From Thelonectria olida (Eukaryota; Ascomycota; Sordariomycetes; Hypocreales; Nectriaceae), in the NCBI GenBank assembly GCA_020736575.1, contig JAGPYM010000007.1, forward strand, positions 1,922,001-1,986,000: a DNA stretch of 64,000 bases, in the 5' to 3' direction. The notes beneath the pieces were generated by a model that saw nothing but the letters and a program-made list of their open reading frames with translations, was not told where the DNA came from and searched no databases. Numbering within the stretch: the stretch's first letter is position 1; every line of letters starts with the position of its first letter. Positions 53,861-64,000 of this stretch are shown in pieces. Both the position numbers and the translations under genes were made by a program.

Positions 53861-55490
53861 ATGTCTTCACCCGCACAGGAAGAGATTCGCAGGCGTAAGG
53901 CCTCAAAGCATGACAAGACGGACTGCTTAACCTGCCGTTATAGGCGTGTGGTCGATCTCACTCGATGGCGTGGCTGGTTGCTAACGTGCTTTCCAAGACG
54001 AAAGAAATGCACCGATCTGCGGCACGTATTCACGCTTCAAACTTCGATGCATTCGTCAGCCGGAAAAAGACGTGGTTCCAAGTTCTTATGCAGAGCAGCA
54101 GCAGGCATCACTGGCTACCGGCAGTGGCCAAAATGTCACAACTGAATCAACAATAACACCGCCCACGGCAAGCCCAGCCCAGGCCTCGCCAGCAGGCTCG
54201 GGTGCAAGATACTCCCCTGATACCCCCCAAAGGCGACATGCCATGCGGTACTACAACTCACCTAACCGTGAGTCAGGAGTTCAACTCTTTTCTAACTGGT
54301 AATTACGCGTAGTCTTTCTCTACATGACTGTACGTATGGTGCGCATTGGCTAACCCTTCCACTTTCCAACAGCCTTCCTCCCCATGGCCATGGAATCCGC
54401 GGCCTTGCTAGACGTCCTTCTTGCACTCGCCATAGGTCATATGTCCCTTACCGATGCCTCTCACAAAGTGGCTGCACTTGAGACCAGGTCGACAGCTATT
54501 AGCAATCTGGCGGCCGCTATCCGAGTGCCTTCGGATCAAGTAGCCTATCATGAGACCAATGCGGCCGCCTGTCTTGCCTTTGTGATATACGAAGCTAGCG
54601 TCAGCGACTACAGAGACTGGTACACACACTTCAAGGGCACCCAGAACCTTATCATGTCCACGTCGGCGCGTGCGGGCGGCAAAGTTTTCAACGGCCCAGA
54701 AGCCTCCAAAACCACCACAGAGGGTCAGTGGATTCTCCGCAACTTCGCGTACCATGATATCATCGGAAGTGTCACACTACGGAAGAAGCCGTTAATTAAC
54801 GAAGATTACCTCGACGGCATCACCGACGTTGTAGACAGTTGCTTGGGCGTTGCAACCGACCTGCTACGTATAGTCGCCTGAATAAGTCGCTTTGACAAGG
54901 AGACGGCACTGCAGGATCGTGCAACAGACGAGAAGCTCCGTGTAAGAAGGCAAAATATCCGAGACGGATACAAACAGCTTGAGCAGGACCTACTCCATTG
55001 GCACTGTCACGCCGATGCCGACTCTAGGCTGGCTGCTTTGGCTTATGCCTATCGAAACGCGGCACTTATTGTTCTTTACCGGCTGGTACGCAGCCACCTC
55101 TACGCCGGCCACCTTGGCCCTCCGAAGACCCTGTTTCGCAACCAGAAGCTCTCGGCGATACACAAGGCAAGATTCAGGCGCAGGTCTCCGACACCCTCCG
55201 ACGCGTGTCCGAAATACCAGTTGGCACCGCGTCAAAGTCGGCATTTCTGTTTCCCGTCTTCATAGTTGGCGGAGAGGCACCGCGAACAAGACAACATCGA
55301 CACGGTCCGCACACGATTGCGACTTATGGCGAAGAAGGGGCAGTGTTGAAACCTATCCCAGGCTCGCGAGGTTCTTGAAGATCTCTGGGACCTGCGCAAG
55401 ACTCCGCATGGTGCAAACGCCGACTGGACGCAAATCCTGGATGCATCTGGCGAAGAGCTGTTTGCTTATCCAAATGCACTCAGATTGTAG
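53861..55490 (+). pseudogene. Broken Zn2Cys6 transcription factor (Pro1/ARG81-like)
   Basis: From ATG 53861 the sequence shows DKTDCLTCRYR, an intron-like stretch, then APICGTYSRFKLRC: a zinc cluster in which the fifth cysteine is Tyr and the stretch between the third and fourth cysteines is shortened so that the frames do not join. The regulator domain follows through plausible introns (about 54250 to 54373): YMTVPFLPMAMESAALLDVL, then TSARAGG, LRNFAYHDIIGS. The frame stops at TGA 54879-54881 but stays coding after it (ISRFDKETALQDRATDEKL...). Frame changes follow near 55150 and 55280, and another TGA at 55347-55349 interrupts the C-terminal block (REVLEDLWDLRK, ending 55490). With this many lesions it cannot make a normal factor. 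Confidence 0.72.
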
Positions 55491-56147
55491 CAGCCTATCA
55501 AGGGTAATTAGAGTACAAGGTTTCTCTTCCTTTCTTAATTAAGATTCTATCCGCCTTATTCCACCCCTAACCTTCTTTATTCCTTATCTCTCGTGTTGAG
55601 CTTCTCTTCCAGACCCCATTCAGTCACCCCGGGAGGGCTTTCGGCTGTATGTGCCCATGCTGTTAACATAGTAGTTGGGGCATAAGGACGAGGACCAGGT
55701 GGTAGCGATGCACGCGACCGAGTGAACCCCGAAGTTGAGCGATCTTCGCCCTCGCGGCCTGACAACACCGAGACAATTGCCGCGTCTGCTGATGGGGTCA
55801 CCTCCCGAGTTGTTGGAATTTGAACCTTTGAGTGCTAACTATAAGTTGTGGTATGTCCTTGGTAAGTACCCTCGCTGTGTATGGCGGCTGCGAGTACAGG
55901 TTGTTGGGGTCGGACTGGGTCGAGACGGCCTGGAAATCGAATGCTCCTATTTCTGTTGTCTTCATATTCACTGACGGCGTATGACCCATCATAAGGGAGC
56001 TGGCATTCCGACTCGCTGAATTCTTGGAAGGCTAATGCAAAGCTTGGCGCCACCTAACCTTGTATGCAGAAATCTTCTCTGCCGTGACGGATGCACGTGT
56101 CGTTCATTTTGGTACGTTGCAATGATCATACCGCAAAGAATGTTTGA
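55491..56147. other. Spacer with possible eroded coding sequence on the minus strand
   Basis: Minus-strand frames at 55577-55801 and 55798-56053 have somewhat protein-like translations (for example TQSDPNNLYSQPPYT) but no domain, no start and no splice sites that join them. Confidence 0.35.
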
Positions 56148-56618
56148 TTAGTGGAAGACCAAAGATCCAGACTTTCCACGGCCTGCGAGAAGTAAGTTGT
56201 GATGGCTAAACATCACCCTAGCAGTAACATGTTGGGGGGTAGGCATATGCTTACGAAGGGGCTTTTCCAGTTGAACCATTCTCGTGACGAGCCTCTGACC
56301 TTGCACCAACAAAAAGCTCGGATCGGATAGAATTCGACTGGACATCGTCTCTGAAGAGCGAGAGCCCCAAAATATGTCCACCAAGTCGTTCTCTTGAAAC
56401 TCTTCATCGGGTAGATACCCATCTAGATCATGGAGAAAGAGGTCGGCATAGTTTGACGGGGGGCCAGGACGGCGAAATCCGTCTCCGTCGGGTTGGGCCA
56501 GACCCCATATCAGACCGCTACTCTGGAACGACAATGAATCTCTTAAGGATCTGATCCAGAGGTGTTTCTCCACTCTCGTTTGATTGAAAGCCATGGAAAT
56601 TCCCCAAGGATCAGTCAC
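56148..56618 (-). CDS. Hypothetical ORF, 156 codons
   Basis: A single open frame starting MTDPWGISMAFNQTRVEKH, rich in Asp/Pro and aromatic residues (GLAQPDGDGFRRPGPPSN, DLDGYLPDEEFQENDLVDIF). Composition is more protein-like than chance frames in the area, but no family is recognised. It lies between two pseudogenes and may itself be a fragment. Confidence 0.3.
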   Translation of the reverse strand: MTDPWGISMAFNQTRVEKHLWIRSLRDSLSFQSSGLIWGLAQPDGDGFRRPGPPSNYADLFLHDLDGYLPDEEFQENDLVDIFWGSRSSETMSSRILSDPSFLLVQGQRLVTRMVQLEKPLRKHMPTPQHVTARVMFSHHNLLLAGRGKSGSLVFH

Positions 56619-56751
56619 AAGATATCATTAGTGAATTTGTGTCGACGATTCTCGTTTCGAATCAAGTGGACGCATGATATGTCAAACCATCTTGCAATAG
56701 ACTGGAAATGTAGAACGATCAGAGTATTTGAACATAAGATATCAATCTAGA

Positions 56752-57227
56752 ACTACCTGAGATTCCCCAGCTCAACGTTGATTCCACGACTGCTACTGGG
56801 AGAGACAATGGACACATTCAACCTCATGCTCCCGCTCCACGACACACGGACCAGAGAGTTCCTCAGAAAAGAAGGAAAGTAATTCTACGGAGTTGGACTC
56901 TGCGGTCGTGAAAGAAACCTGGATCTCAGTGCCTGCAGTCATTGGAGGGACAGGATTGCTGGAATTGCTGAAATCATGGACGAGCCCCCGCTTGGCGTTC
57001 AGCAGTTGTTGCTGGATAGGGACGATAGGAAAATTCAGCAGTTTGCAACTTTCTGGGTTGGGACAGTGGTCGCTCTTTTAACAATTATGAGTTTTGTTGT
57101 TGGAATACTTCAAACTACCTGCAGCAAGAAGGCATATGAGTACGCAGTTCTCCAATACAATCTCGCTGTTGCACAAGCTTGCTCAACCCCGAAGCAAATG
57201 CCCAGCTTCATAGCTTCTGTACATTAA
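56752..57227 (+). pseudogene. C-terminal exon of a CorA-like fungal membrane protein with a premature stop
   Basis: The frame begins after a likely acceptor (CAATCTAG) at 56752 and reads YLRFPSSTLIPRLLLGET, DTFNLMLPLHDTRTREFLRK, then TAA at 56880-56882, then in the same frame FYGVGLCGRERNLDL, HWRDRIAGI, GVQQLLLDRDDRKIQQF and two membrane helices (VGTVVALLTIMSFVVGIL). This order (charged helices, LLLDRD, then membrane hairpin) is that of fungal proteins with a CorA Mg2+-transporter-like C-terminus. No N-terminal exons were found upstream. The stop is explained by CAA to TAA. Confidence 0.58.
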
Positions 57228-57633
57228 CATATAGTAGTTGATATAAGCTTAGTATCAATAGGTTAAACATTGTACATTTTGTATTCAATATCTTCTATAT
57301 GGTGTAAGGAATTGTGTACATGATGTCTTTTATGCAAACCTCTTTGTTCGTTCTAGAGGGCGTGACCTGGGAAAATCGCCGTTTGGGAAGTGGCTAAGGT
57401 ATGTAAATACAATGTGCTGTTGGTCCAACACATAATGTTGATCGATGAAACAGCTAAACTTTTCACTACTTCATCCGAGACTCGCCCGAATACGAAGAAT
57501 TGGCCGTTCTGTATGAATTAAGCTGTGGAAGAGTTTCGCCATGGACGGTGCCGTAGGTCCTGGGGTGCCGGGCTTCAGTCCACGAAACCACAGCAGTCCA
57601 GAAGCACACAATACTAGAGAGAAGGCATGCGAG
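57228..57633. other. Intergenic, no gene seen
   Basis: 406 bp between the pseudogene end (+) and the MARVEL-like gene end (-). AT-rich, nothing recognisable. Confidence 0.5.
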
Positions 57634-58165
57634 TCAGTTTGATATTGCGAATAGCGCATTGCAGAGAGGCATCATTGCAGGGGGTTCAGGGTCAGGGGCA
57701 GGTTGTCGAACGCACACCATGACAAAAGACGCCAGGGCTATCAGCCAACCGAACGCGCAGCTGATGCCTACGCATATCATTGAAATGCCATAGAAAGTCA
57801 CGCCAATAACTGCGGCCCAGAACACAACCTCGAGGCTGTTGAGTATTGCGTATGCCCTCAGGCTGCCCCATTTCCGAAGTCCCGAAACATGTTCGGTCAG
57901 AAGCTGGTAGGAGAGCACAATAACTGTTTTCATACCCTAAGATACGAGAAGTTAGGCCAATGGCGAACCAGGTGGAAGGACTTCAAGCCGAACTTACCAT
58001 GGTAATGCCAACTATGTCCATTCTGTTCATCGGCATATAACTCGGCCGTGTCACAATTTTCGCGACGGCTAGGGCCACTATGACGGCGACCAGCACGAAC
58101 TGGCCGATATGAACCCTGAACTTGAACTTGGGGTTGAACCAGTGGCTGCTGAAGAAACCCCCCAT
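57634..58165 (-). CDS. Four-TM membrane protein, MARVEL-like
   Basis: Two exons (minus): 58165-57998 and 57936-57634; 61-nt intron with GTAAGT; 156 aa. Four hydrophobic segments are visible: FVLVAVIVALAVAKIV, DIVGITMGMKTVIVLSYQL, VVFWAAVIGVTFYGISMI and SCAFGWLIALASFVMVCV. The short N-terminal lead FFSSHWFNPKFKFRVHIGQ and the spacing fit fungal MARVEL-domain proteins of the plasma membrane. The stop follows shortly after the fourth helix (after RQPAPDPEPPAMM); a downstream minus-strand frame (57471-57659) is not needed. No function is known for this type. Confidence 0.75.
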
Positions 58166-59568
58166 GATGGCAGGCTGGTATTTATGCGAGTTGGACTGTC
58201 GTGGTCTGCTTAAGTGTGGATAGGTATGGTGATGAGGTTGGCAGATTCCTGTCGTCGACTGAAAGGAACTCGAGGCCAATTTATACTCATGTCGAGAGCA
58301 ACAGTTCCCTTGGAACTGCCAAACGAGAGCTCCAATCAATGCATCCAACCCCGAAGACGCTGTTGGCCATCTCAAACGCCAAGTCTGCCCCCTTTGTGAA
58401 GTTCTAACAATACAAGGATGCCCTCTCTGCTCGTATACAGTTTTGCTCCAGTTATATACGCGGACATGTACCGTATTGCGTGAGGCGCCATCTACCGCGT
58501 TGAATTGGCCTCAAAAGCAAGGATCAATATGCCGTATACGCGCTCCGCCAAGCTGCCAAGTATCCAAGCGTCGGGTCTTATCCAAATGGGTGAACATGTC
58601 AGAACGCCTTGAAGCCCCCTATGGTAACGTCGTCGAATCCTTCTCCGGCTGCGGCCGTAAAAATGCCTGAAATGCGAATGCGAGTATTATGACAGCCATA
58701 ATGAGGGTCAAGGATCTCAAGCTAAAATTGTACGCTCTTATTATCATGCCCACCTAAAAGAGAGTAAACTTAGCCTCTTTCTTGTTATGCCTTGCCAGAA
58801 TCAAATCATATCCTAGTCTTTCGTCGGCTAACTAAAATTAGAAGCATGAACGTGACGAGGGCTGAATCAACACTTCCCATGCACCCAGGAGTCTGTCGAA
58901 AGGGCCTGCCACAAACATACACATGTTCCTTTATTGATGCTTGTCTTAAACAGAGAGACTATTAGAGCACTGGGCAAGAAACTTCTTGTCAACGAGTTGC
59001 ACTCGAGAATACAAAGACCCAAGCGTTTATATGCCAGTAAGCCATACCAGTCGCCCAAGATAACCCCAAGTCAACTCCTGGCAACAGCCCCAGAATTAAG
59101 TATCATCATCGAGTTCCATATCTGGCTCAGAGTGAATTACAGTAGAATTATGGCAAAAAGACGAGCCTAAGAGTATTCTCGCGTTGTTTAGGATGGGCCA
59201 CGATGAGTAATGAAGGGCCATCCCCATCCCCGCCGAAGGCAATGACATCGCTCATCGTTCAATCTATGGAATAATTTCACTAGCAGTTAAAGTAACTAAA
59301 TCTGGCACTTTGAAAAGATTCAAGTCTGCCGAGCGTACAAACATGGAGCCGGGCCATTCCCAGTGGATTTCTGCCCTAGGCATTTACCAGTGCAAAACTT
59401 TAGTGTTAGCCACTGCGGCATGATACCTATATCAGGAAACTGTGTAGAAGTGCCATTCGCACTCGTGTGCATAATCGAGACATATATAGACTTCTATTGG
59501 AATTCATATAATAGGCTGCTGCCTGAAGCTTAGGTTGAGTACTTAGGTAGTGTCCAGTTGATTTCAGG
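58166..59568. other. Intergenic, no gene seen
   Basis: 1.4 kb. A short frame at 58934-59170 (+) has no supporting features. Upstream part is the MARVEL-like gene promoter. Confidence 0.5.
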
Positions 59569-60649
59569 TTACCATGCATATTTAGGACTGTTAACTACTT
59601 TTCCTACCTCTTCCGCTACTAATCTATGAATGGCAATGCCAGGGTGGTAATGATTCCACCATAACTTGAATAGATTCGTCAGCTTATTCGCCCACAAGGA
59701 GGATATGTTGCGATGGATACATACACACGATAGACCATCTTCATCCCAACAAGTAGCATTGGTTGCTCCATACTTGGCTGGATCTTCAATTGTTTGAGAG
59801 AATGATTCGTATGTATCGACCATCGCAGCTATCATATCAGGATTGGTAGCTTGGAATGACCGGAATGCAGCAGCGAAAAGTTTACGATACAGTTTGAGGT
59901 GGGAGTAGAAAATAGCATTGATCTCAGGGTCTTTGGCCAGCCTCATAGGTGTGAACTCCACGGCTATATGAGTATTAGTCGGGTGATATCTCCATACTTT
60001 CAGTAGAGGCAGGAAGCTTACGAGGAGCGGTCAATAAAACAAACTTCCGTATACCAACATAGTATAGAAGCTGAAGCAGCTCAAAACACCGAGCAATAGA
60101 CTTGGGGTAAATTGCAGTCGAGTTTGTGCGTTCACAGTTGATGCTCACATCGTTGAGACCGATCCAGACGCCCACGAGGGCATTGGACCTCGTCCACGGG
60201 GCGATTTCTGGCCGAGTGGCTATACTTTTCAAGAATTGGCCGACTTGGTCGGCCAGGCAGTTCACCCTACCAGAATGGGGTGGCACAATGCGAGCATCGA
60301 CAGTTGCACCACCCTGGGCAAAATTATACGACAAGGTAAGTGAAGTGTTGAGCTCTGCAGCGAGGCTGCTGACCCAGTTCATACCGCCTGACGTTGAGAC
60401 TCCGGGAAACGCCGGATTACCCATTGGATTGGCCGGTGTTGGTCTCCCGCGCGTGACATTAAAGCGAGTTCTCGTAAAGGAGTCACCACTTGGATGGAGC
60501 GTTAGATATAGTACAACGGTTGATGGTTCAAGTCTTGGTCTCGGAACTCACAATGTGATTAAGTATTTGGGGTCCGAAGCAGCCAGGGCAGAGGCGCCTG
60601 TCTGCCACAATGCCCATGTGATGGCTACGGCGAGGAATCTCAGCTCCAT
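59569..60649 (-). CDS. Secreted SGNH/GDSL esterase (CE16-like) with altered Asp-His motif
   Basis: Three exons (minus): 60649-60552, 60488-60022, 59963-59569; introns 63 and 58 nt; 319 aa. A signal peptide (residues 1-23, ending SALA) precedes the nucleophile block: the first intron splits the codon before GDSF (Ser36). Block II is YNFAQGGATVD, block III is WIGLNDVSI, all as in carbohydrate-esterase-16-like acetylesterases. The last block, normally D-x-x-H-P, reads W-W-N-H-Y-H-P: the catalytic aspartate is Asn (AAT). The His is kept. The protein has Asn-rich sites for glycosylation (NTSLTL, NSTAIY, NATC). It may have reduced activity or be inactive; the change is a single G to A transition from GAT. 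Confidence 0.85.
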
Positions 60650-62021
60650 GTCGCAAGTTGTGGCCTGAAGCGGAATACAGCAACAGATGAATACGGGGGC
60701 ACCCGAGCAGCAGAGAACTCACAGTCGAAGACTGCGGGCAGAACAGAGGTTTTCCTTGTGGAGCGCCGAGCATCCCTTGACGAGACTTTTTCAGGAGTAA
60801 ATGCTTTTTCCACGCCACGTATCCGCCCACATACCATAGTTCCAACAGGGAGATGAACTGTCTCGGGAAACACATCCAGACTTTTTAGCCGCTATCTTAA
60901 CGGAGTAGACGCAAAGCAAATGGGAGGCGCCGTTTCATCATCCATTGATCCGCTTGAGGGAGCATCGCTAGTTAATTTGAAAGCGCCACAGGGGGAACTA
61001 TTAAGTGATAAAGCAATCAGAATTTGAAAATCCTGCCCAGTCAAGCTAGCGTGGCGTTGAGAGGCTGAATAAAACCTCAGCTGAGATTAGTCTCATGGAG
61101 CATTCAGGGGTTGGCTGTGCGGATGTAATCTGTACTTCGTACCATTCAGGGGCTCGACCCGCACCAATTTGTCCACTCGTCGCCGCCGTGCCAGAGCGGG
61201 CTTCGAAGCTCAGCGCGCCGTTTATGTGTGAGAAGAGATGCACAATGGAGGAACAGGTAGAAAAGAATACGACAATGGGTTATAACAAAGGCGACAGAAG
61301 ATACAAACCAGGGCTCAGAATCTTCAGCCAGCTTGATTCTAAGAAAGCCATCTGTCCTCGTATACTGGCATCTCAACATATTGAACCGGCTCTCCTGTAA
61401 GCATCCCTAGCGACACGACTAATAAGGGAGCGTATCAGAAAGTCTAGTCTATTTCAGAGCTCAATTTCCCAAAGGCTGTGTGAAGATAACAACCCATGTG
61501 TCCCCAGTATGCACCCTGACTAACCCAGTCGGGTCTCTATCCGCGTTTGGACATTCACCTGCAGCTCAGTTTTGGACTCGGTACGTCCATGTGCCTCGGT
61601 TCAAAATCTGGATGTGCACAATGCGACTGATGTTAAAGAGAACGAAAACAGACTGCGAGCAGGTTTTTAATCAGATAGTGAAGTATATGGTCAATCAGAG
61701 CAAGAAGTAATTGTCCACAGGACCAACATGCCGCTACCGGTGTCGATGTAGGGTAATCGCTCTCTCAGGACTACTCATCTCACATACCTACAATGATGAC
61801 CCCGAGAACGTGTTCAAGCCATTCTTTCGGATCTCGGTCTGACAATGAATCTCCTCACTACCTCATTCTTCCATAACGCCATGTTAAGTCCCATATCCTG
61901 CCTGCCAGATAACTCCTCGGACGTATCTTGGACCTTGCGTAATGTCAAAATTTCGTATGTGTTACTTCCAGCTTCCTTTCGGCAGAAGAGACTATAACAG
62001 GTCCCTTGAAATACACCTTTC
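60650..62021. other. Intergenic, no gene seen
   Basis: 1.37 kb with several overlapping short frames on both strands and no coherent coding evidence. Confidence 0.5.
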
Positions 62022-63802
62022 CTAGACCTTTTCGACATTTACCAGTTGTCCACTGTTGTCGATAGCAATGGCCTTCTTTTCCGTAGATGCCTTGACTGGA
62101 TTCTTGGCAGTAAAGATTTCATCGAGCTCCTCCAACTAGATTTCATTTAGTCACGGTCAACAATAATGCATTGGGAAGACTTACAGTACGTCCCTTGGTT
62201 TCAGGAATGAATACATAAACGATACAGACTTGGACAGCATCCCACAGCGTGAAAATGATGTAAGTCTTCCAACCAATTTTGTCCATCGAAACTGGCCAAG
62301 CGAATTGATTAAGGAGTCCGGCGGCATTAACTGCCAAGTTTGAGAAAGCCATGCCCTTTGCCCTCATCTCAAACGATAGCACCTCAACGGGATAGAGGGC
62401 CTGCAATGGAGTGATACCGAGGGAGAAAACGGATCCAAAGATGAAAATCATTGCCAAGGAGGCCTTTGAAGCGGTTTGGTTGGAGTAAATCGGGTCTCCG
62501 TTTTTGTCGTCTCCGATGTAAGATTTGGCGAATTGAGATGATGCAATTGTCATGCCCAGCCAGACAACAGTGCAGGCAGAAAAGGAGAAAAGTAGTAACG
62601 GCCGACGACCGATCTTATCGACGAGGCAAGCGCCAACGATAGCAAAGAGAAACTGCTGACAATTATTCAACAATGTTATATTCGCTTGTGCAATAGCTCC
62701 CGTATAGCCAGCTGTATCAAGGACTGAGCCGAGGAAGTACGAGAGAACTGCATTTCCGGCCCACTGCCCGAAGATCGATATAGCCAAGTTACAGCTCAAG
62801 CGGTAGACAGCAGGACGGTCTCGGAATAGGGCACGGTAGTCCCACCAGCGCTTGTCGGCGCCGTTTTGGTCAAGGAGCTCTTCATATTCAGAAAGCTGAA
62901 GGGTGACCCAAGGGGAGTCTGGATTGCCGTTGCCATGATATTTCGCAAGGATAGCCTTTGCAGTTTCCTTTTTATTGCGAACATAGAGCCATCTCGGTGA
63001 TTCTGGGAGGAAGAGGCTGAAAATAATAATAAGGCCGGGGAAGAGAGCCTGCAGCCAGGTAATGAGCCGCCAGGAATAGTCTCCTCCTGTGTTGAGACCG
63101 CCTCGAGCGGCACCCGCGGCGATGATGGCGCCGGAGAACCATAATGTGTTATACATGGCTGTCATCAAGGTTAGCAATTGAATGACATCCCACAGAGCAC
63201 ACTTACCACCAACCCGACCACGGTACGCTGGATGATTGATCTCAACAACGTACATTGGGCCAGCTGAGGCCGCAATGGATACTCCGAAGCCAAGCACAAA
63301 ACGGCCTCCCATAAATTGCCCCTTGCCCTCAGAAAGACCTTGGATAATTGTCCCAATAACGATGAGAGCGGCACCGGTGAACATGCCCAATCGACGGCCG
63401 TACCCGTCAATAACCGGTCCGACAAAAGGAAGAGCGACGACACCGCCAATCTGATACATTGAAGACACAATGCCGGCCCAAATACCGTCATTTTCGACAT
63501 GATATTTATCCTTAAACCAGCGATTTTGGAGCAAATTGTTAATCAGCGAGCCATCGTACCCGTTCATAGTGCTGCAAAAGAAGCCAATGGTAGAAAATAA
63601 GTAAATGAAGACTTGGGCTTTGGTCCAGGCGCGGGGAGGATCCCTGATCATGGCTTCCTCGAAGGCAGTATTTCCACCAACGACCTTGGTCCTGATGTCC
63701 CTCTACATGTTGACAGTCAGCGCCTTGTAGAGTAGGAGGTCGTGTCCGTCATACCTTTTCTCCGTCATCATGACTATGAGCTGTCGTCAACTTGTCGGCC
63801 AT
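62022..63802 (-). CDS. MFS sugar transporter (hexose/lactose permease type)
   Basis: Four exons (minus): 63802-63755, 63702-63207, 63158-62185, 62135-62022; introns 52, 48 and 49 nt; 543 aa. The first exon (MADKLTTAHSHDDGEK) and last exon (LEELDEIF...VNVEKV) are recovered by splicing. Sugar-porter motifs: GYDGSLINNL (TM1), DGYGRRLGMF (loop 2-3), RGRVGAMYNTLWFSG (built across the second intron), LPESPRWL (after TM6), DKIGRRPLLL (loop 8-9) and PETKGRTLEELDEIF (after TM12). Twelve helices are expected in the plasma membrane; it imports a sugar with protons. The AQANITLLNNCQQFLFA segment in TM7 resembles lactose/hexose permeases; the exact sugar is unknown. Confidence 0.94.
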
Positions 63803-64000
63803 ATCAGACAACGCTCAATTTCGGTATCAATGTAAACAACAAAATGCGTCCTGTATGAAGAAATGCTCAAGTTTGAGACAATCTGGGTAGAGAGGGGAAT
63901 AGAAAACTGGAGAAACGAAGGCTTCTTAAATTCTGGTGTCACCTAAACAAAGCTGGACTGCATACTTCAAGGCCAGTGAAACGTACCATGTTCTGGACTG
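63803..64000. other. Promoter region of the sugar transporter
   Basis: 198 bp upstream of the transporter ATG up to the window edge, CT/GA-rich, no other feature seen. Confidence 0.5.

Overview
The window looks like nuclear DNA of a filamentous ascomycete (Pezizomycotina; Sordariomycetes is a guess). Almost every gene is split by short introns (46-123 nt, mostly 48-65) with GT..AG ends and CTAAC-like branch sites. The families are typical of such fungi: Zn2Cys6 and bZIP-DUF3425 regulators, MFS pumps, a GH75 chitosanase, an M28 aminopeptidase and a fungal lipoxygenase. I rebuilt the gene models by splicing by hand, so exon borders are inferences supported by reading frame and family conservation.

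Layout. 1-6.8 kb: the 3' end of a flavin amine oxidase, a hexapeptide O-acetyltransferase, a RidA-like protein and a seven-exon APC permease, a plausible amine uptake and catabolism group. 7-14.7 kb: gene-poor DNA with a decayed GMC oxidoreductase, an intact small secreted six-cysteine protein of beta/gamma-crystallin type, repeats and decayed ORFs. 14.7-24.9 kb: a zinc alcohol dehydrogenase divergent from an MFS exporter, then a cytosolic-type lipoxygenase and a Zn2Cys6 regulator; this could be a small oxylipin-related group. 25.6-29.7 kb: an NmrA-like redox protein divergent from a Zn2Cys6 activator. 30.7-36.6 kb: secreted leucine aminopeptidase, SDR, bZIP-DUF3425 factor, and a chitosanase with a GPI-type tail. 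37.9-46.7 kb: a cysteine-rich single-pass membrane protein whose cytosolic tail is cut off by an in-frame TGA, a DHA2-type MFS pump, a Zn2Cys6 factor, and a small four-exon conserved protein. 47-57 kb: a 2OG-Fe(II) oxygenase-like protein and an amidase set among several decaying genes (a hydroxyacid dehydrogenase N-terminus, two broken fungal transcription factors, and a CorA-like membrane C-terminus). 57.6-64 kb: a four-TM MARVEL-like protein, an SGNH/GDSL esterase with an altered catalytic motif, and a hexose-type MFS transporter.

There is no PKS, NRPS or terpene synthase, no rRNA or CRISPR, and I recognised no tRNA. Two themes stand out. First, there are genes visible only after splicing (8326-8779, 46107-46670, 52885-53232). 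Second, there is a series of disrupted frames whose stops or substitutions can all be explained by C:G to T:A transitions, as expected from RIP or CpG deamination.
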